Source: Chaetorhynchus papuensis
Taxonomy: Eukaryota; Chordata; Aves; Passeriformes; Rhipiduridae
DNA length: 64,000 nt
NCBI GenBank assembly: GCA_013396525.1
Contig: VWYX01000210.1
Coordinates: forward strand, 238,433-302,432
Direction of reading: 5' to 3'
The notes under the pieces are model-generated. The model was given only the letters and a program-made list of their open reading frames with translations. It did not search any database and was not told the DNA's origin. This document shows positions 37,241-50,994 of this stretch, in pieces. Both the position numbers and the translations under genes were made by a program. Each line of letters opens with the position of its first letter. The first letter of the stretch is position 1.

Positions 37241-40200
37241 CTGAACATAAAATTATTTAATGTCCTTTGTATCCATGTCCTTGTAACTCTAGAACAAATA
37301 CTGTAATTTTATATATGGAAGATTTGTTATGAGCATATGTATTCTGAAGGCTTTACTATATTTCTTCACAGCCCACTCTAGTTCTTCCCCTGTCCTGTAC
37401 TTACTTAAGCACCAAAGGACCAGGTAGCAGTTTCACTTTATGGCATAAAGTATATCACCACAGACTTTTCATTGAACTTGTTTTATCTAATAGACCCTCA
37501 AGAGCCACAATTATGTTACTCAAGACTACAGGAAGGCATTGTCCTCCATACGTCTAAGTAGGAATACAGACCAGCACTGTTCCCTGTAATAGAAGAGAAA
37601 AACACAGAACTGAGAATTCAATTTGCTTCCCTTTGTTCAAAGTGAAAAGCAACAATGAATGCAAAAGATAATGCTTCCACCAAGAAATTATACTTCCTGA
37701 AATGCTTCTACCATGCATCTATTCTAGCTCTTGAGGTGATGGACAAAATCTAGACAATTCATAGCAGAATCAGTTACCTGAGAGCTTCCTTCAATCCTCT
37801 TTTTCACTCTTCATAACCCTTCTTTGATGAGTATGTGCAGACTGCTTGTTATTCTAGCTTATTGATTAATAAGAGCTGAAGATAATGCATAATCCACTGT
37901 GATGAGGAAACCTCTCTTCCTCTTCATTTATCCCACAATTTTATTGTATCATAAGTTAAACAATAGAATCTTTCATATTTTTATTTCTAGAAAGCATTTA
38001 CCATCCTTTTGGATACTATTAAGCAAGGTATACTGAAACTGTCAAAGGACGTTTTCATAGATGAGAAAATAATCCTCAGAAATCCCATCCTGACAACCAC
38101 TTCTGGAAAAAGGATCCAGCTTAAAGTCAGTAAGAATGTATATTACATAGCAGTGGCATGCTGCGATTTTGTGTCAGAATAAAACATAAGAAAATCACTA
38201 GTACAGTACACATTGAGATGAATTGTTGAAGCAATTTTCTTAGGGACCAAGGACCAACATTTCCACTACTTCAAATAAAGCAACTGACACTGATATGTGC
38301 TCTATCTGCTGAAACTTGTCACTTGCATTAAGTAAATAAGTTGAAGGCAAAATAATTGTGTCCTGTTCAACCTTTATGTTTAAAGAACTGTAGCAGAAAT
38401 CACAAAGGTATATCAAGCAAGTGCAAAGTGTTGCCTATGAGAATATTTGTCTAATCAACTTAATACTATTTTCATAGTGTACAGCATCTGAGGCAAGACT
38501 ATATATTACTCTATGTTTTTCCTGTTCATCTTTACCAGTATCTGGCATATTTCAGTTTTATTAATTATGACATGAGGAGCAGTTTATTTTAAAATTAGCA
38601 GTCATTTCACTCTTGGCTACCTCAGCTACCTTTTTTACATGAATTTAATATATTTGTATCAATCTGTGGGCCTCTAAGTGACACATTCTGACAGGTCCTT
38701 TCAGATGTAATGGTTTAGGTTTAGGTAGTTCAGAGGAGGTAATTCACATCTCATTTTGATGACAGTTAAAGCATAATCAGCACCACAGCAATGCTGCTTT
38801 AGTCTAGAAATGCAACTTTCAAAGGTTTTATTATGCACCACTTTAGAGTGTCTGTATAATTAGCACTAATTCTTACATAATACAATTTACACTAGAGATT
38901 GTCACTGGGTTTCAAGTGTGTCCACAGAGTAAAACAAATCATAATTTAGGCCAGGAAGTTCAGATCTGTATCAGGAAGTTTAGTTGCATCTAGGAGTTAC
39001 TCCTCTCTATTTCACATACATGCAATAACCAAAGACATTACAGAGATTGTGCTTGTCTTTCAGTTCCATTTGCTCATGCTACAAGTTCGCTGGAGAAAGG
39101 CCATGTAAGAAGAGAAGAGTCATTTGTTGTATGTTAGTAATTTCACATATTTGCTAATGTTGCTGTCCAGCCAAATGCTTGGCAACAATGAATTCTGGTG
39201 GATTTCAGGAAGTTACTGGCAGGAAGACATTGTCTCAGGAGTCACTGAGGTAAGCCATTAGAAGTAAAAGGTCAATGGCAAAATAATATGGTAATATAGG
39301 CTTGACAGGAAACAGAATCAAACAATGTAAAGAAATTAGCAGCTGAGCTAGACTAATTATTCTTTGAAATAAAGGAGGGTTTTGTTGTTTTTGTCATTGT
39401 TGTTTCTTGTTCTTTCCCTTTTTTTCCATTTTCTGCCCTGGTAGTACATTGTTCACAAAAATCATGACTAGCCATGAGTTTGTTCATTGTCTTCAGCTGT
39501 TCAATAAAGGGCACACAAGAACACACTTGAATCTACAGTACATTGATGAGTGGCTTCTACTGCAATAAATATTTTTTTTTATTCGTTGAACTCACGTAAG
39601 TTATATGCTGTTTCCGCTGTCCTCTGAGAAATGGAGTATATCAAAGATCTAGTTATAGCTTTCTGATTGTGGATCAAATCATGCACATACAGTAGCGACA
39701 TTTAAAAGAGCGCAGGTGGTATTTCAAACTCTGCCAGCTTGCAGCAGCTTCCTGAGAATCATTTCTCAGTTTGCAGAAGCCCAAGAGCAGCACATGCTGG
39801 CCAAGTTTTACAGCTGTAGCCAGAACTGAAGATGAGAATGGCACAGCAGCTGACCACATCAATTTTGTAAGCTCTGAGAATTCCTCTAGTTTGGTAAAAT
39901 GCTGTAAGTAATTATGCTTCTTTTCCCTCAGTTACACAACACCATAGCAGGAGGACAAGGATCAGGGATGGTGCCATGTTTTTTCCATCTTTTAATTAGT
40001 TGTCCCACACCATACAAACAGAACACTTCCTGTTTGTAAGACAAAAAGTAACTGTACCAAGTAATTTTGGACTGTCTGAAAAATATTTTGAAAATAGCTG
40101 CATGTTTTCAGAGCAGATATCCCTGTAGCTTTTAATATACATGATTGCATATACCTTTTTTTCTATACAGTAATGGTTTTGTACTACAAGAAGACTAACT

Positions 40201-43200
40201 GAAATTGTTGTAACTGATTTAATTGAAAAGAATGCTTTGCTGCAAGATTTATTAAGTCTATTAGACTTTTTAAAAGTGTTTGCATAATTTCCTATCAAAA
40301 CAAGCATAACGTATTTTTAACTTCAATGTCCTAAAGGTATACCTATAGGTATTAAAAAAAAATTAGAATGATGTTTCAGATCAGAAAAAGATAGAATTAA
40401 AAGTACAGGAAATTTCAAGACTGTACTGTGCCGTCTTCCCCTCACCTGATCTGCCAGGTGATCTTTCAACATATCACCAGAGAAACCCATTCTTTTGAAT
40501 CTTCCAGGCAGATCACTTGTTGGAAATTCTCCTTGGAGGAGTATCTCTTTTCCCCCATTTTATGAGGGAAATTTTTATCTGCTGTGTACATCAGTTTTTA
40601 TTCATCCAAAGAAGATATGCACAGAAATAAGTATTTATTCTCAGGTTTTAGCTGGGCCTGCACAGAATGAGGGTGGAATCCGGATAAAAATGACCATCAC
40701 CATATATTATCACACTTGAACTTCACTTTGAAAAGATGGCAAAAGCCTTTAATTATTAACTTTTGCTATTAAATCCTTCACTAATATTTTGCTGGAGTGC
40801 TTTCCTCACCCAGAAAGAGATCCTTTTAATCTGATGTGTTGCCCAGAGGAAACGTATTGGGAAAAGTCAGTGAAAGGCACGTTATAAAGCAAAAAATTCT
40901 AATTCAGACTACCTATTTTGTATCTCTTTCACAAGTTTCTAATACACTCAAAAAGAATACATCTCCCAAAATTTAGTCTTTTCACTATTAATCATGAACA
41001 CAGGTGAGAGCTTCTTTCTGTAACCATCCAGACCTAGTCACACTTTTGTAATGGAATCAATATTTGCAAAAACGTGTGTGAATTCCTGGGCAGTAAAATT
41101 ATTTTTCTAGTGTCCCTTCTGTAATCTGTCTTTCAGTCTGGGGAGCAGCCATAACATTTTTTGACAAAGAGTTTTTATGTATGTTCACTATGATGAAAGC
41201 TAGAAGCTTCAGCTCATGAACTGGATAAAGTAATGGGGGTTTATACCTTATTTCCATATACCAGAGCTAAAATTTGTATGATTGTCTGTATCTATTCACT
41301 TCCTGGTAAAGTCATGATAGAAATGCATATATACAGAAAATCATCAGAAGAGTTTTGTAGTCTTGGAAAGATAATTCAATCATCCAAGACACTACAGGAA
41401 AAAAACATAGGACAAATGAAATCAGCCTTACATTAACAGCAACTTTAGTAAAGTATTCAGGGACTTTACTGAAAATCAGTTCTTCCAGGACATGTGATCT
41501 ACTTACTGCCTGGGTGAACCTTCCCAAGAAAAATCTAGAACCTTACTCAAAGCAAACATTGTTCCATTCTAAAGATAAAAAAGACGGCTGCAACTTATGA
41601 TTACAAAAAAAGAAAAAGATACATGGAATTCCCTAGCTCAGTCATTTGATTGCCTTGAACTGTCGTGAAACCAAATTACAAGACTTGTGCTAAAATTATT
41701 TTTGTACATAAGGAAAATAGTAGTTAATGGCAATGTATTATTTTGAGTTCAATAATCCTTTGGCAATGAAGTATTACAGATGGCAGGAGACATGAGGTGA
41801 TTCATAAAGCACTGGTTTATAAGAGTAAGTTGCAAGCAACTCACAAACTAGAAATAACTAAGCAGTTTTCACCTTCAGAAAAAATTAATCATGGTCTAGT
41901 CCAGGGTACCTAAATAGGCACAATTATAAGGTTTGTTAATGTTAAACTAGTTCCCCAAAACAGAGATATTAACTGTGAAAATTTATAGATGATTATGGTC
42001 TACACTTTTAAGCAGGAATCTTTACCACACCGAAGATATCTGAATCTTTTCTGGTTTTAAAGTTCAGGTATACAATATTGAGAACATTGAATGTGGATTT
42101 GACTTTTTTTGTTGCTCTAATGAAATCAGTAGGAGTTTTGACACTTGAATTAAGAGGAACAGGATTTTAGCTTAATTTTTTTATCCCTTCTGTTTTGAAG
42201 CTTGGTCACATTAGAGGCATTTTAACAATGTGGATTTTGCTGACACAGTTCATATGTACCAAACATAAATCTCTCCTTTTTTTAATAGTTTTGGAGTGTG
42301 AGAGGTTTAAGCCTAAGGAGAGAAAAGATTGAATTTCATTAATGAAGTTATGTTTGGCTATCATCAAATACAAGCCTTCATTTCCTATTACCTCTTATAT
42401 TTATTAGATAGGTTTGTGTTGTGCTCTGAAAGCTGACTTAGTAAATCAGAAAGTAAGACTACTCACTATAGAAAATATGGGAGAAAGCACCCATGACAAA
42501 TTGCTGATATTTTTTTTGGATGCTTATATTGGATATGCCTACAGTCAAATGAGCTATGTGAAAGCAAATCAGCATATCAGTTTCAGTCTCTACAAACTGT
42601 GAAATAGGCTTCTTCTTTTTTCCACTGCACAGTAGATAAGCAAAGATCTACTGCAAGAGTTAACCAATATTTATTGTATCACAACACACTGGCACAGTGA
42701 AAAACTATTAATCAAGGGAAATAAAAAACAAGAACAGAACCACAAAACAGAGTTGAATTTCTAAACTTATAGCACAAAATAACATGCAGCATCACAGACA
42801 GTTTGTTTTGAGGTCTTGCTCTGGGAGAGAAAGGGAGAAGAGCAAAAGCACTCTTTTTTTTTTCATAGTCATAATCTGGCTCTGATTAATAGACCTGCAA
42901 TAACACACAATTTTCATTTAGTTGAATAAAATCCCTTAAGTCTTATTATTCCTGAAAGTGCCTTCAATGCATAAAAGAAATTCAAACCCAAATAAGTACT
43001 AATTAGGGTTTCTCAGGTCCTGATTGTCCAGAGATAAATCAGCAGAATTCATCTGTTTTCTTCACAGGGAGCAGTTGAGTAGCAGAGGTGTCAGGCAGGG
43101 AAGTTACATCACGAAATTCTTTCCCATGTTGATACGCTCATGTTACATAACTGTACCAGTACTGTGCTGCAACAAGTACAGATGTATTTTGTGGCCAAAT

Positions 43201-43252
43201 ACAGGCACAAAAAGTTCACAGGCCACAAAGACTTCAGATCTTCAGAGTACAA
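37241..43252. other. Unique-looking sequence, no gene seen
   Basis: About 6 kb of AT-rich sequence without a recognised repeat or convincing coding exon. Confidence 0.5.
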
Positions 43253-43284
43253 ACTAATCCTGCCCCTAACTAATCCTGCCCCCT
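43253..43284. repeat. 16-bp tandem duplication next to an LTR
   Basis: ACTAATCCTGCCCCTA followed by ACTAATCCTGCCCCCT, ending 7 bp before the LTR boundary at 43292. Confidence 0.85.
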
Positions 43285-43291
43285 TACTTCC

Positions 43292-44308
43292 TGTGCGTGG
43301 GTTGAACCTGGCTGAATGGAAGGTGCCTCAACCAAGCTGCGCTATCACCCTCAACTGGACGTATGATGAAAATATGATGATCATGGATCAAGAAAAGGAC
43401 AGGGAGAGGTTACTCCACAACCAACTACCACTGCAGACAAAACAGACTCTAGTCAGGGAAATTAATATCAGTTATTGCCAATCAAACATCAGAGCAGGAT
43501 AACAAATAAAAATACATCTTAGAACACCTTTTTCCCGCCACTCCCTTCTCCCTGGGCTAAACTTTACATCCAGTTTTCTATACCCCTTACCCCTGAGTGG
43601 TGCAGAAGGTACAGGAGATGGTGGTTGAGGTCAGTTCATCACACATTGTCTCTGCTGCTCCTTCCTTCTCATGTTCTCTGCTTACTCCAGCACAGAGTCC
43701 CATCTACAGAGGACAGTTTTCCACCTACTTTTTCAAAAACTGCTCCAGCAGCAGATCCCTCCACAAGGTGCAGTTATTCAGGAAAGGATAGAGCCTGCAT
43801 AAGACCCACCATGGGGTCACAAGTTCTGCCAGAAAGCCTATTCCAGTGTGGCCTTCTCTCTCCATGAGGCTACAGGTCAGCAGCCTGTTCCAGCAGGCTG
43901 GAGGATTATGGCGTCCTTTGGTCATCCACTGTTTCTGGTGTGGTTATCTGCTCCACTGTGGAACTCCATGGGCTGCAGGGGCACAGCTGCCTCACCGTGG
44001 TCCTCACCACAGGCTGCAGGGGAATCTCTGCTCTGCTGTGACCTGGAGCACCTCCTCCCTGTCCCTGTTCACTGCCCTGGATGTCTCCAGAGTTGTTCCT
44101 CTCTCATATTCTTACCCCCCTCTCTCTGCTGCCATCACAGAGGTGCTATTAATGTCACTGGTTGGCTCAGCTTTAACCAGTGGCATGTCCATCTTGGAGA
44201 TGGTTTGAGCTGGGTTTTTTGAACATGGGGGAAACTTCTGGCATCTTCTCATAGAAGCCACTCCTGCAGGGCCCTCTCCCAGTACCAAAACCATGTCATG
44301 CAAACACA
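43292..44308 (-). mobile_element. Solo endogenous retrovirus LTR of about 1 kb, promoter region deleted
   Basis: Recognised from memory as a long bird LTR family, here reversed. On the - strand it starts TGTGTTTGCATG (44308 downward) and runs through GTGGCTTCTATGAGAAG, the CCAATCAG-equivalent region, and a long series of GGAGCAG/CTGCAGCCC-type diverged repeats. It ends GGTTCAACCCACGCACA at 43292, so the termini are TGTG...CACA. Near 44130-44135 the sequence passes directly from the region after the expected TATA/initiator to the region before it, so about 50 bp covering the core promoter seem to be missing. No target-site duplication is clear. Two overlapping + strand open frames of about 120 codons are antisense to the LTR and not genes. 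Confidence 0.7.
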
Positions 44309-47300
44309 ATGTCTTTGACAAATGTACTCTCCTCTGGCTTATACCTGTCCAGAATGTTTCTGCAGAGTTCATTTTCCAGGCCTTTCACCTAGGTAATGAC
44401 ACATATCTACACCAGTCTTCGACTGTTCCACTTTCTCTATCCCATTGAGTGGATGCTTATTTCCTTCTATGTTTTCCCTTTATATTTTCATGTTATCCAG
44501 GGCAATAGGCTCTTGTCCTTACTATAGTCCATGCCACATACACAGCTGCAGACACAGCAGCACTACAAGTGTACATCCGTGAAAAGCAATCATTCCAATG
44601 AGAAACATTTTTCTAGAAGTTTAAGAAGTCAGGAGATAGCTATGTTTGCCATGGAAATACAAATTCAAAATGACCAAATGAGTAAATCAATACTGTTGTA
44701 GGACAGCACATCTCCCCTCATTTCAGAAGCTTGGATTATCTTGAAAAACATACAGCAGTCATATACAAATTACTAGAGCCCATTAGTAATTAAATTATCG
44801 ATGATAACTACTATTCTTACTAAGCAGTTTTAGTTAATTAAATATAAGAAGGAATAGAAAAGCATGCTGAAAGGTGACCCCTTTATACTTGTTCTGAGGA
44901 CAGAAACTGCAAACATACCTTTGTCCTGCATATCCAGTTGGGCAGAGAAACACCTGTTCCACTGTGTGTTAATATGATGTAGGACCTTCTTCTTCCTTCA
45001 GTTTTGTATGCTTCCAGCTTGCATGTTTCAGTGTTACATACAGACGGTCCCAACTTCGCACTGAAAACAATCAGCCAACAAAGATAAAATTCTAGTTACA
45101 GATCATCAGCATTGCCTTAAAAAGTTACTCATTTTTACACCCAAAGAACTCAGCTACATCCTTAGTAACACAAAGGTGTGTTGTCTATGATGAAGGGAAT
45201 CAAAACACACAAGCACTATAGAAGAGGGGGAGGTAAGACTGCATGAGCCTAAGCAAAGATATCTCTGGTGACGGAGTTGATAGTCTGGGGAGACTTCCAC
45301 ATGAATAAAGGGCACAAGCTGCAGGCTAAACCTGTCCCTCTCCATTCAAGTGAAAGTCAGACTTATGGAATATTTGAGCAGCCATTTGAACATGACTTCT
45401 TTTAAATTTCTGTCTTTGTCCAAAATGTGTCAGTTAACTTCCAGGAGTGCCCTCCAAATTATGTTTGTGTATGTGTAGTCTGTGACCTATAGATAGAAGA
45501 CCAAATAAGGTATCATTACAAGAATTTGCTTCTCAGTCATTTGTAGCATTCCACAGCAGCCAAAACAGTGTCATGCTTGTTACCCAGCAGGCTGTGGTGA
45601 ATCACAGAGTGGGAGAGAGACACAAGCTGTGGAAATCCGTCTGAGAGCTGGTACATCTGTGGATCCATTGCATGAAATTCTAAAAACTGTCAACAGCACA
45701 GGCACTGTAATGACTGCAACGCTGTACAGACTAGTCATTACTGAGCTGAAAGGCTTTTGTCCTTTCCTCTCTCTGATCACATGCCAAGTGCTAGATCAGA
45801 GACTCTAAGGTATTATGCATCTTGCAGAGTGGAACTGTAATATTTTTATACTTACTCTTCAAAATGGGTCTATTTTTTAAGTCAAAAGAAAAAACAGTGG
45901 GAAACATTCAATTGCTAAAGTACATGATACACTGTTACATTTTTGTTTCTTTTGAGAGGCAAAAACGAGTTCACCTGACCATGGGATCACCTGACTTTCT
46001 TCCTTTCACCCTGCATTAAAATCACAACCATCGGCTTAGAATATCAATTACCTGCTGTGGACATAACTATTAAAAAACTGATAAACATTTACAAACAAGT
46101 AAACATTCAGGAAAAAACTAAGCAGGAAGCTCATACATACATCACTCTTGTCCTTATTTAAGTGGTTTTAATAAAACATCCTTTCTCCTGTGACGTAAGT
46201 GAATTTTAAATGCTTATTAGGTTATATGATTTTAATATCATCAATCTGTCCATATTTTTCATGTTTTAATATAAATGCTTTTTTATGTAATAAGAAGACA
46301 GGAGAAGAGTGAATGACTCCAGAAAAGACCATAAGGTTACTGTATTTTTATTATTTTTCCATGCTTTTTAAGCCTTAGCTGGGTTACTATTATCCAAAGA
46401 TAAAAGTGGGACAAAATATAAGTTGTTTCTAGATATAATTATATATAGCCTTTCTTCCCAAAGCTTAAAATATATTGTCCTAGAAGCATACTTTGGCATT
46501 TGAATCAGCCTCACTGGCTCTAATTTTTTTAACTGTGTGAACATCTTCCAATCCTTCATCTTGGCAGAAAGCTTTAGGGGGAAAATAATAATGAGGAATT
46601 GGGAGAAAACAGAGCAAAATAAAGTGGAAAAAGAAAAGAAGAAATAAAGCAGTATTTTGGCACACAAGATAATGGTGTACTGTAGGCAGACAAGAGAACA
46701 CATATAAAGCCATATAAGAGATAAGTTATTTATAAGGGATTTTTTGAACAGTGATCATGGAGATAAAGTATATATTCTTTATCTTTGTGTCAGTTTGGTT
46801 GCCTGGTTATTGTATGTGCTGTGAAACAGTCACAGGGTAATCTGCAATTAGCAGACATGTCTTTTTGACTGTAAGGATGCCAAGGAAGGAAAAGCAAATA
46901 GGACAGCCATCACAGAAAGACTGAAAGTAGAACCACATATTTTTATAAATCAAAATAATAAATACTGATAGATTCTTCTGGGGTTTGGGATGGGGCTGTT
47001 TGTTTCTTTTGTAACTAAGCAAGCAGTACGTGCTTTGCTACGTTTCAGTTTAGAAAAACTAAGCAGTCTGAAAGAATACAAACACCCAAAAATTATCCAC
47101 TTGTTTGACTTTATGTCCCTTTTCAACAATCTTTGTTTTTCTGAGTGCTGGGCTAGTACAGGTATTAGTGCTGGACTTGATTCTGATTTCGCTGCTGTTG
47201 AAACTGTTATTACTTGTGGTCAGTACAATGTCCACTTTTTCTAGACCACCTAGAAATGTGATCACAGTAACACACTGGATCTTGAATTGCCGGCTTTTTG

Positions 47301-49609
47301 AAATGCAGTGTCCTAAGCACGTCACAATGATCCTCAGAAAATCCACAAAATTACTTCTATGTTAATGTATCATTTACAGGCCAGGTTACATCAAAGCAGA
47401 GGAAAAACACACACTGCATTTGTATGACTGCATTAATCTTCCATGTATATCAGGAATACAGTCTTAATTTGATCAACAAGAGAATTTAACTTGGAAAATT
47501 AAAAATGATAGAAAACTAAACAACAACAACAATGACAAACCCAAACAAAAACAGGAAAAGAAAACCAAGGAAAAAACACCTAGAAAGGCCACAAATTTCT
47601 TTCAGTTTTCTGAAATTAAATCCTACTCAACTCCTCTTTTTTTCTCTATTCCTCACAATTTTAAATTTTTTCACTGCACCCTAGATTTTACTCTGCCATA
47701 ATATCTTTTTTTACATACAATGTAATGATACCTTTTCTCAATACAGCAACAATGAAGCAAGTNNNNNNNNNNNNNNNNNNNNNNNNNNNNNNNNNNNNNN
47801 NNNNNNNNNNNNNNNNNNNNNNNNNNNNNNNNNNNNNNNNNNNNNNNNNNNNNNNNNNNNNNNNNNNNNNNNNNNNNNNNNNNNNNNNNNNNNNNNNNNN
47901 NNNNNNNNNNNNNNNNNNNNNNNNNNNNNNNNNNNNNNNNNNNNNNNNNNNNNNNNNNNNNNNNNNNNNNNNNNNNNNNNNNNNNNNNNNNNNNNNNNNN
48001 NNNNNNNNNNNNNNNNNNNNNNNNNNNNNNNNNNNNNNNNNNNNNNNNNNNNNNNNNNNNNNNNNNNNNNNNNNNNNNNNNNNNNNNNNNNNNNNNNNNN
48101 NNNNNNNNNNNNNNNNNNNNNNNNNNNNNNNNNNNNNNNNNNNNNNNNNNNNNNNNNNNNNNNNNNNNNNNNNNNNNNNNNNNNNNNNNNNNNNNNNNNN
48201 NNNNNNNNNNNNNNNNNNNNNNNNNNNNNNNNNNNNNNNNNNNNNNNNNNNNNNNNNNNNNNNNNNNNNNNNNNNNNNNNNNNNNNNNNNNNNNNNNNNN
48301 NNNNNNNNNNNNNNNNNNNNNNNNNNNNNNNNNNNNNNNNNNNNNNNNNNNNNNNNNNNNNNNNNNNNNNNNNNNNNNNNNNNNNNNNNNNNNNNNNNNN
48401 NNNNNNNNNNNNNNNNNNNNNNNNNNNNNNNNNNNNNNNNNNNNNNNNNNNNNNNNNNNNNNNNNNNNNNNNNNNNNNNNNNNNNNNNNNNNNNNNNNNN
48501 NNNNNNNNNNNNNNNNNNNNNNNNNNNAAAATACATTCTACCTGCAAATAGTAATTTTTATTAAAAAGGTGTCTTTTGCAAAGTATGGTGCAAAAATAGA
48601 ACAACAGAGCCTTTCAGATTTGTAAAAGAATAAACACATGTTGAACACAAACACAAATTAAGATTTTTATCCCTTTGGACTCAGCATGCGTTGGATTCCA
48701 TAGCTTTGAATATTGTTGAGATCTGAGCATTGAATTCCTCACAGCCTTCCAAGTGCCTTGGCAAACCACAGGCCAGATCTTTGTCAAGACCCGAAACACA
48801 TAAATATATAAAGGTATTGTGTTTCAGGCTAACTTAAGTAAAAAAAAAAAAAAGGCTGAGGGGAACTGGATCATTTACCAAAGCTAACCAAAGTCCAGCT
48901 GCCTCCCTATGCACTAGACAATAAAAGAGGCTTCTTGAAGACCTCATTTTAAAGGATGAGTTTTTTGGTTTTTTCCCTATCTCTTTTCTTTGCAGGGAGG
49001 AGAGCAGCTCATGTCCACTAGGATAAAGTAGTCCTCTGACCTCCATTCCGTGCACATGGAAACTTTGAATACATCTTCTTGGACATATGAAAAAAACAAC
49101 GTATAAATCTGTCTTTTCCAGCACACCATAACCTACATAAGTAAATAATCCTTCACCAATGAATGGCTAATATGCCTAAAGAAAACAAAACCTATCTTGC
49201 CAGCAGTTTTCATCTCTTGCAGCAATATGTTTGCTTTGGCTAACTCATCTGTAGCACCAACAAATTAGCTCTTTGATTAGTGTTGCTTTGCAATTTACAA
49301 CCAAGCAAATAATTTATCAACCCAATAAAGAAATAGCAGCATAAATGGAGGAGGAAAACAGTATTTTGATTTCCTTGAAGTTTTACACACTCAACTTCTT
49401 TTGCTAAGAAATCTCCAAGTTTAAGAATGGTAGAACTGGGTTCAGTTTGTTGCTCATCAAAAATCTGCTTTGTGTTGAAAAAGCCCTCAGTGAAATAATT
49501 CAACTTACGTTGCTTACATGAAAGATGAACTGAAAGTTGCAAGATCTTCTGCACAGCTTTATGGGGGTAAACTCCTGCTTGCCAAAATTGACTTCCTACT
49601 ACAACAGGG
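44309..49609. other. Unique-looking sequence, no gene seen
   Basis: About 5.3 kb including a 765-bp N gap. A 14-bp A run is at 48840-48853. No repeat family was recognised. The long open frames that cross the gap exist only because N codons contain no stops. Confidence 0.5.
47763..48527. other. Assembly gap (765 N)
   Basis: Run of N between GAAGCAAGT and AAAATACATTC. Confidence 0.99.
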
Positions 49610-50320
49610 TAAATTGATAAAAGGAAGGTAGTTCGTGTAATGTTCTGGACTTCACAAAGCTTTCAATACTGTCTTTTAGAGGATCCATCTGGACACAAGG
49701 TCCAGCTCACAGCTGGATAACCATGTTACATGATGGGTGAGCAACTGGCTCACAAGTTAGGCACAAAGAGTTACAGTGAATGGGGTGACATCAGATTGGT
49801 GACCTGTCATTAGTGGGGTTTTGCAGGGCTCCCAATTCTCTTTAATTGTCCCTGGACAAGGGACTGAGAGGAATGCTAAGTTTGATGATGATAGTAGACT
49901 GGGAGGAACTGTCAACTTCTTCAAGGGCAGGAAGACCCTGTAGAAAGACCTCAACAAATTAGACAGGCAATCACCGACTGTATGGAGATTAACAAGGGCA
50001 AGTGCCAGATTCTGCATCTGGGATGGGGCAACCCTGGTTGTGTGCACAGAGTAGGAAATAAGAGGCTGGAGAGCAGAGCCACAGAAAGGTCAGTGTCAAG
50101 TTGAATACGAGGCACCAATGTCCTGGCAGCCAGGAAGGCTAGCCGTATCCTGGGGGGCACCAGGCACAGCACCGCCAGCCAGGCAAGAGAGGGGATTAAC
50201 CTGCTCTACCGTGCAATGGGGTGACTTCACCTCCAGTCCTGGGGGCAGTTTGGGGCACCAAAATAAAGGTATCAAGCTATTGGACAGCATCTAAAGGAGG
50301 ACAGGAGGATGATGGAGCGC
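49610..50320 (+). mobile_element. CR1 LINE, first of three pieces (RT)
   Basis: 5'-truncated CR1, + strand. It begins with the RT region encoding a decayed DFSKAFD equivalent (GACTTCACAAAGCTTTCAAT, 49650-49669). The blocks CCAGCTCACAGCTGGATAAC, GTGAATGGGGTGACATCAGA, CAACCCTGGTTGTG and GTCCTGGCAGCCAGGAAGGC follow. The region of the catalytic aspartates is badly altered (49880-49900), so RT is dead. The element resumes at 50863 after an inserted LTR. Confidence 0.9.
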
Positions 50321-50862
50321 TGTGGTGACCCAGCCCACCGGGCTGTGGCAATCTCACGCCCCTCAAGCCCTAGCCCGCCAATGGGCTGATGAGTCTGAAT
50401 CAGAGAGCGTGTCTATGGGAGAGGACCAAAGTTGAAGCACCACCCCTAGTTCTGGAAAGTTCTATGTTACTCGGTTCCTTATTCGCTGTTCTCTGTTTTC
50501 CCCTCCCCTTCTCTTATTGTATTGGTAGCTTGCAACTAGGACCCTCCTACCCTGTTGCTTCCCATTGGCTGTATCCATTTGCTCCTCCTTGTTTTCCCAC
50601 TGTACGAAAAGGCTTGCACATTTCTGTCCCTCGGCTTTTTCGTCCCTGACCCCTTCAAGGATTAAACCTTGGAACCCATACAAGAAAGTCCTCTCTCGAC
50701 TCCTTTATTCCCGGGAGCTTTGGGCTGTGACACCTAGCTGCCTCGGGATTAACCAACTGGGTTGGGAGCCAGCGCAGCCTGAACATCGGCCACCGGAGAC
50801 AGATGAATCGTATCTGCAGGAAGGTCGCTGCAGCCTCCCTCGTAGGCTGAGGCTTGCCCACA
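50321..50862 (+). mobile_element. Solo LTR nested in the CR1 (first insertion)
   Basis: A 542-bp insertion with TGTGG...CCACA termini. Including the flanks, the inverted match reaches 8 bp (CGCTGTGG/CCACAGCG). Inside are CCCATTGGCTG (50562), a TATA-like GTACGAAAAG (50604-50613), an ATTAAA-type polyadenylation signal (GGATTAAACC, about 50660) and a U5-like CT-rich stretch. The 4-bp flanks are GCGC and GCGA, a possible target-site duplication with one change. Its start of U5 resembles the LTR at 29329-30017, so the two may be related families. No viral coding sequence is present. Confidence 0.75.
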
Positions 50863-50994
50863 GCGATAATGAAGGACCTTGAGGAGAAGCTGTATGAAGA
50901 GCAGCTGAGGTTACTTGGTCTGTTCAGCCTTGAGGAGACTGAGGAGACACCTCATCACCGTCTGCAGCTTCCTTGTGAGGGGAAGAGGGACAGG
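50863..50994 (+). mobile_element. CR1 LINE, second piece (RT C-terminus)
   Basis: Resumes the CR1 with GAAGGACCTTGAGGAGAAGC, GAAGAGCAGCTGAGGTTACT and GGTCTGTTCAGCC, then CTTGTGAGGGG. It ends with CAGG at 50991-50994, the left copy of the target-site duplication of the next insertion. Confidence 0.9.

Noticed and set aside
43140..44222. Several open frames of about 120 codons, + strand
   Set aside because: All but the start of the first lie within the minus-strand solo LTR at 43292-44308, antisense to it. The repeats in that LTR are rich in codons without stops.
47688..48604. Open frames of about 280 codons on both strands
   Set aside because: Almost all codons fall in the 765-bp N gap. The frames exist only because N codons are not counted as stops.
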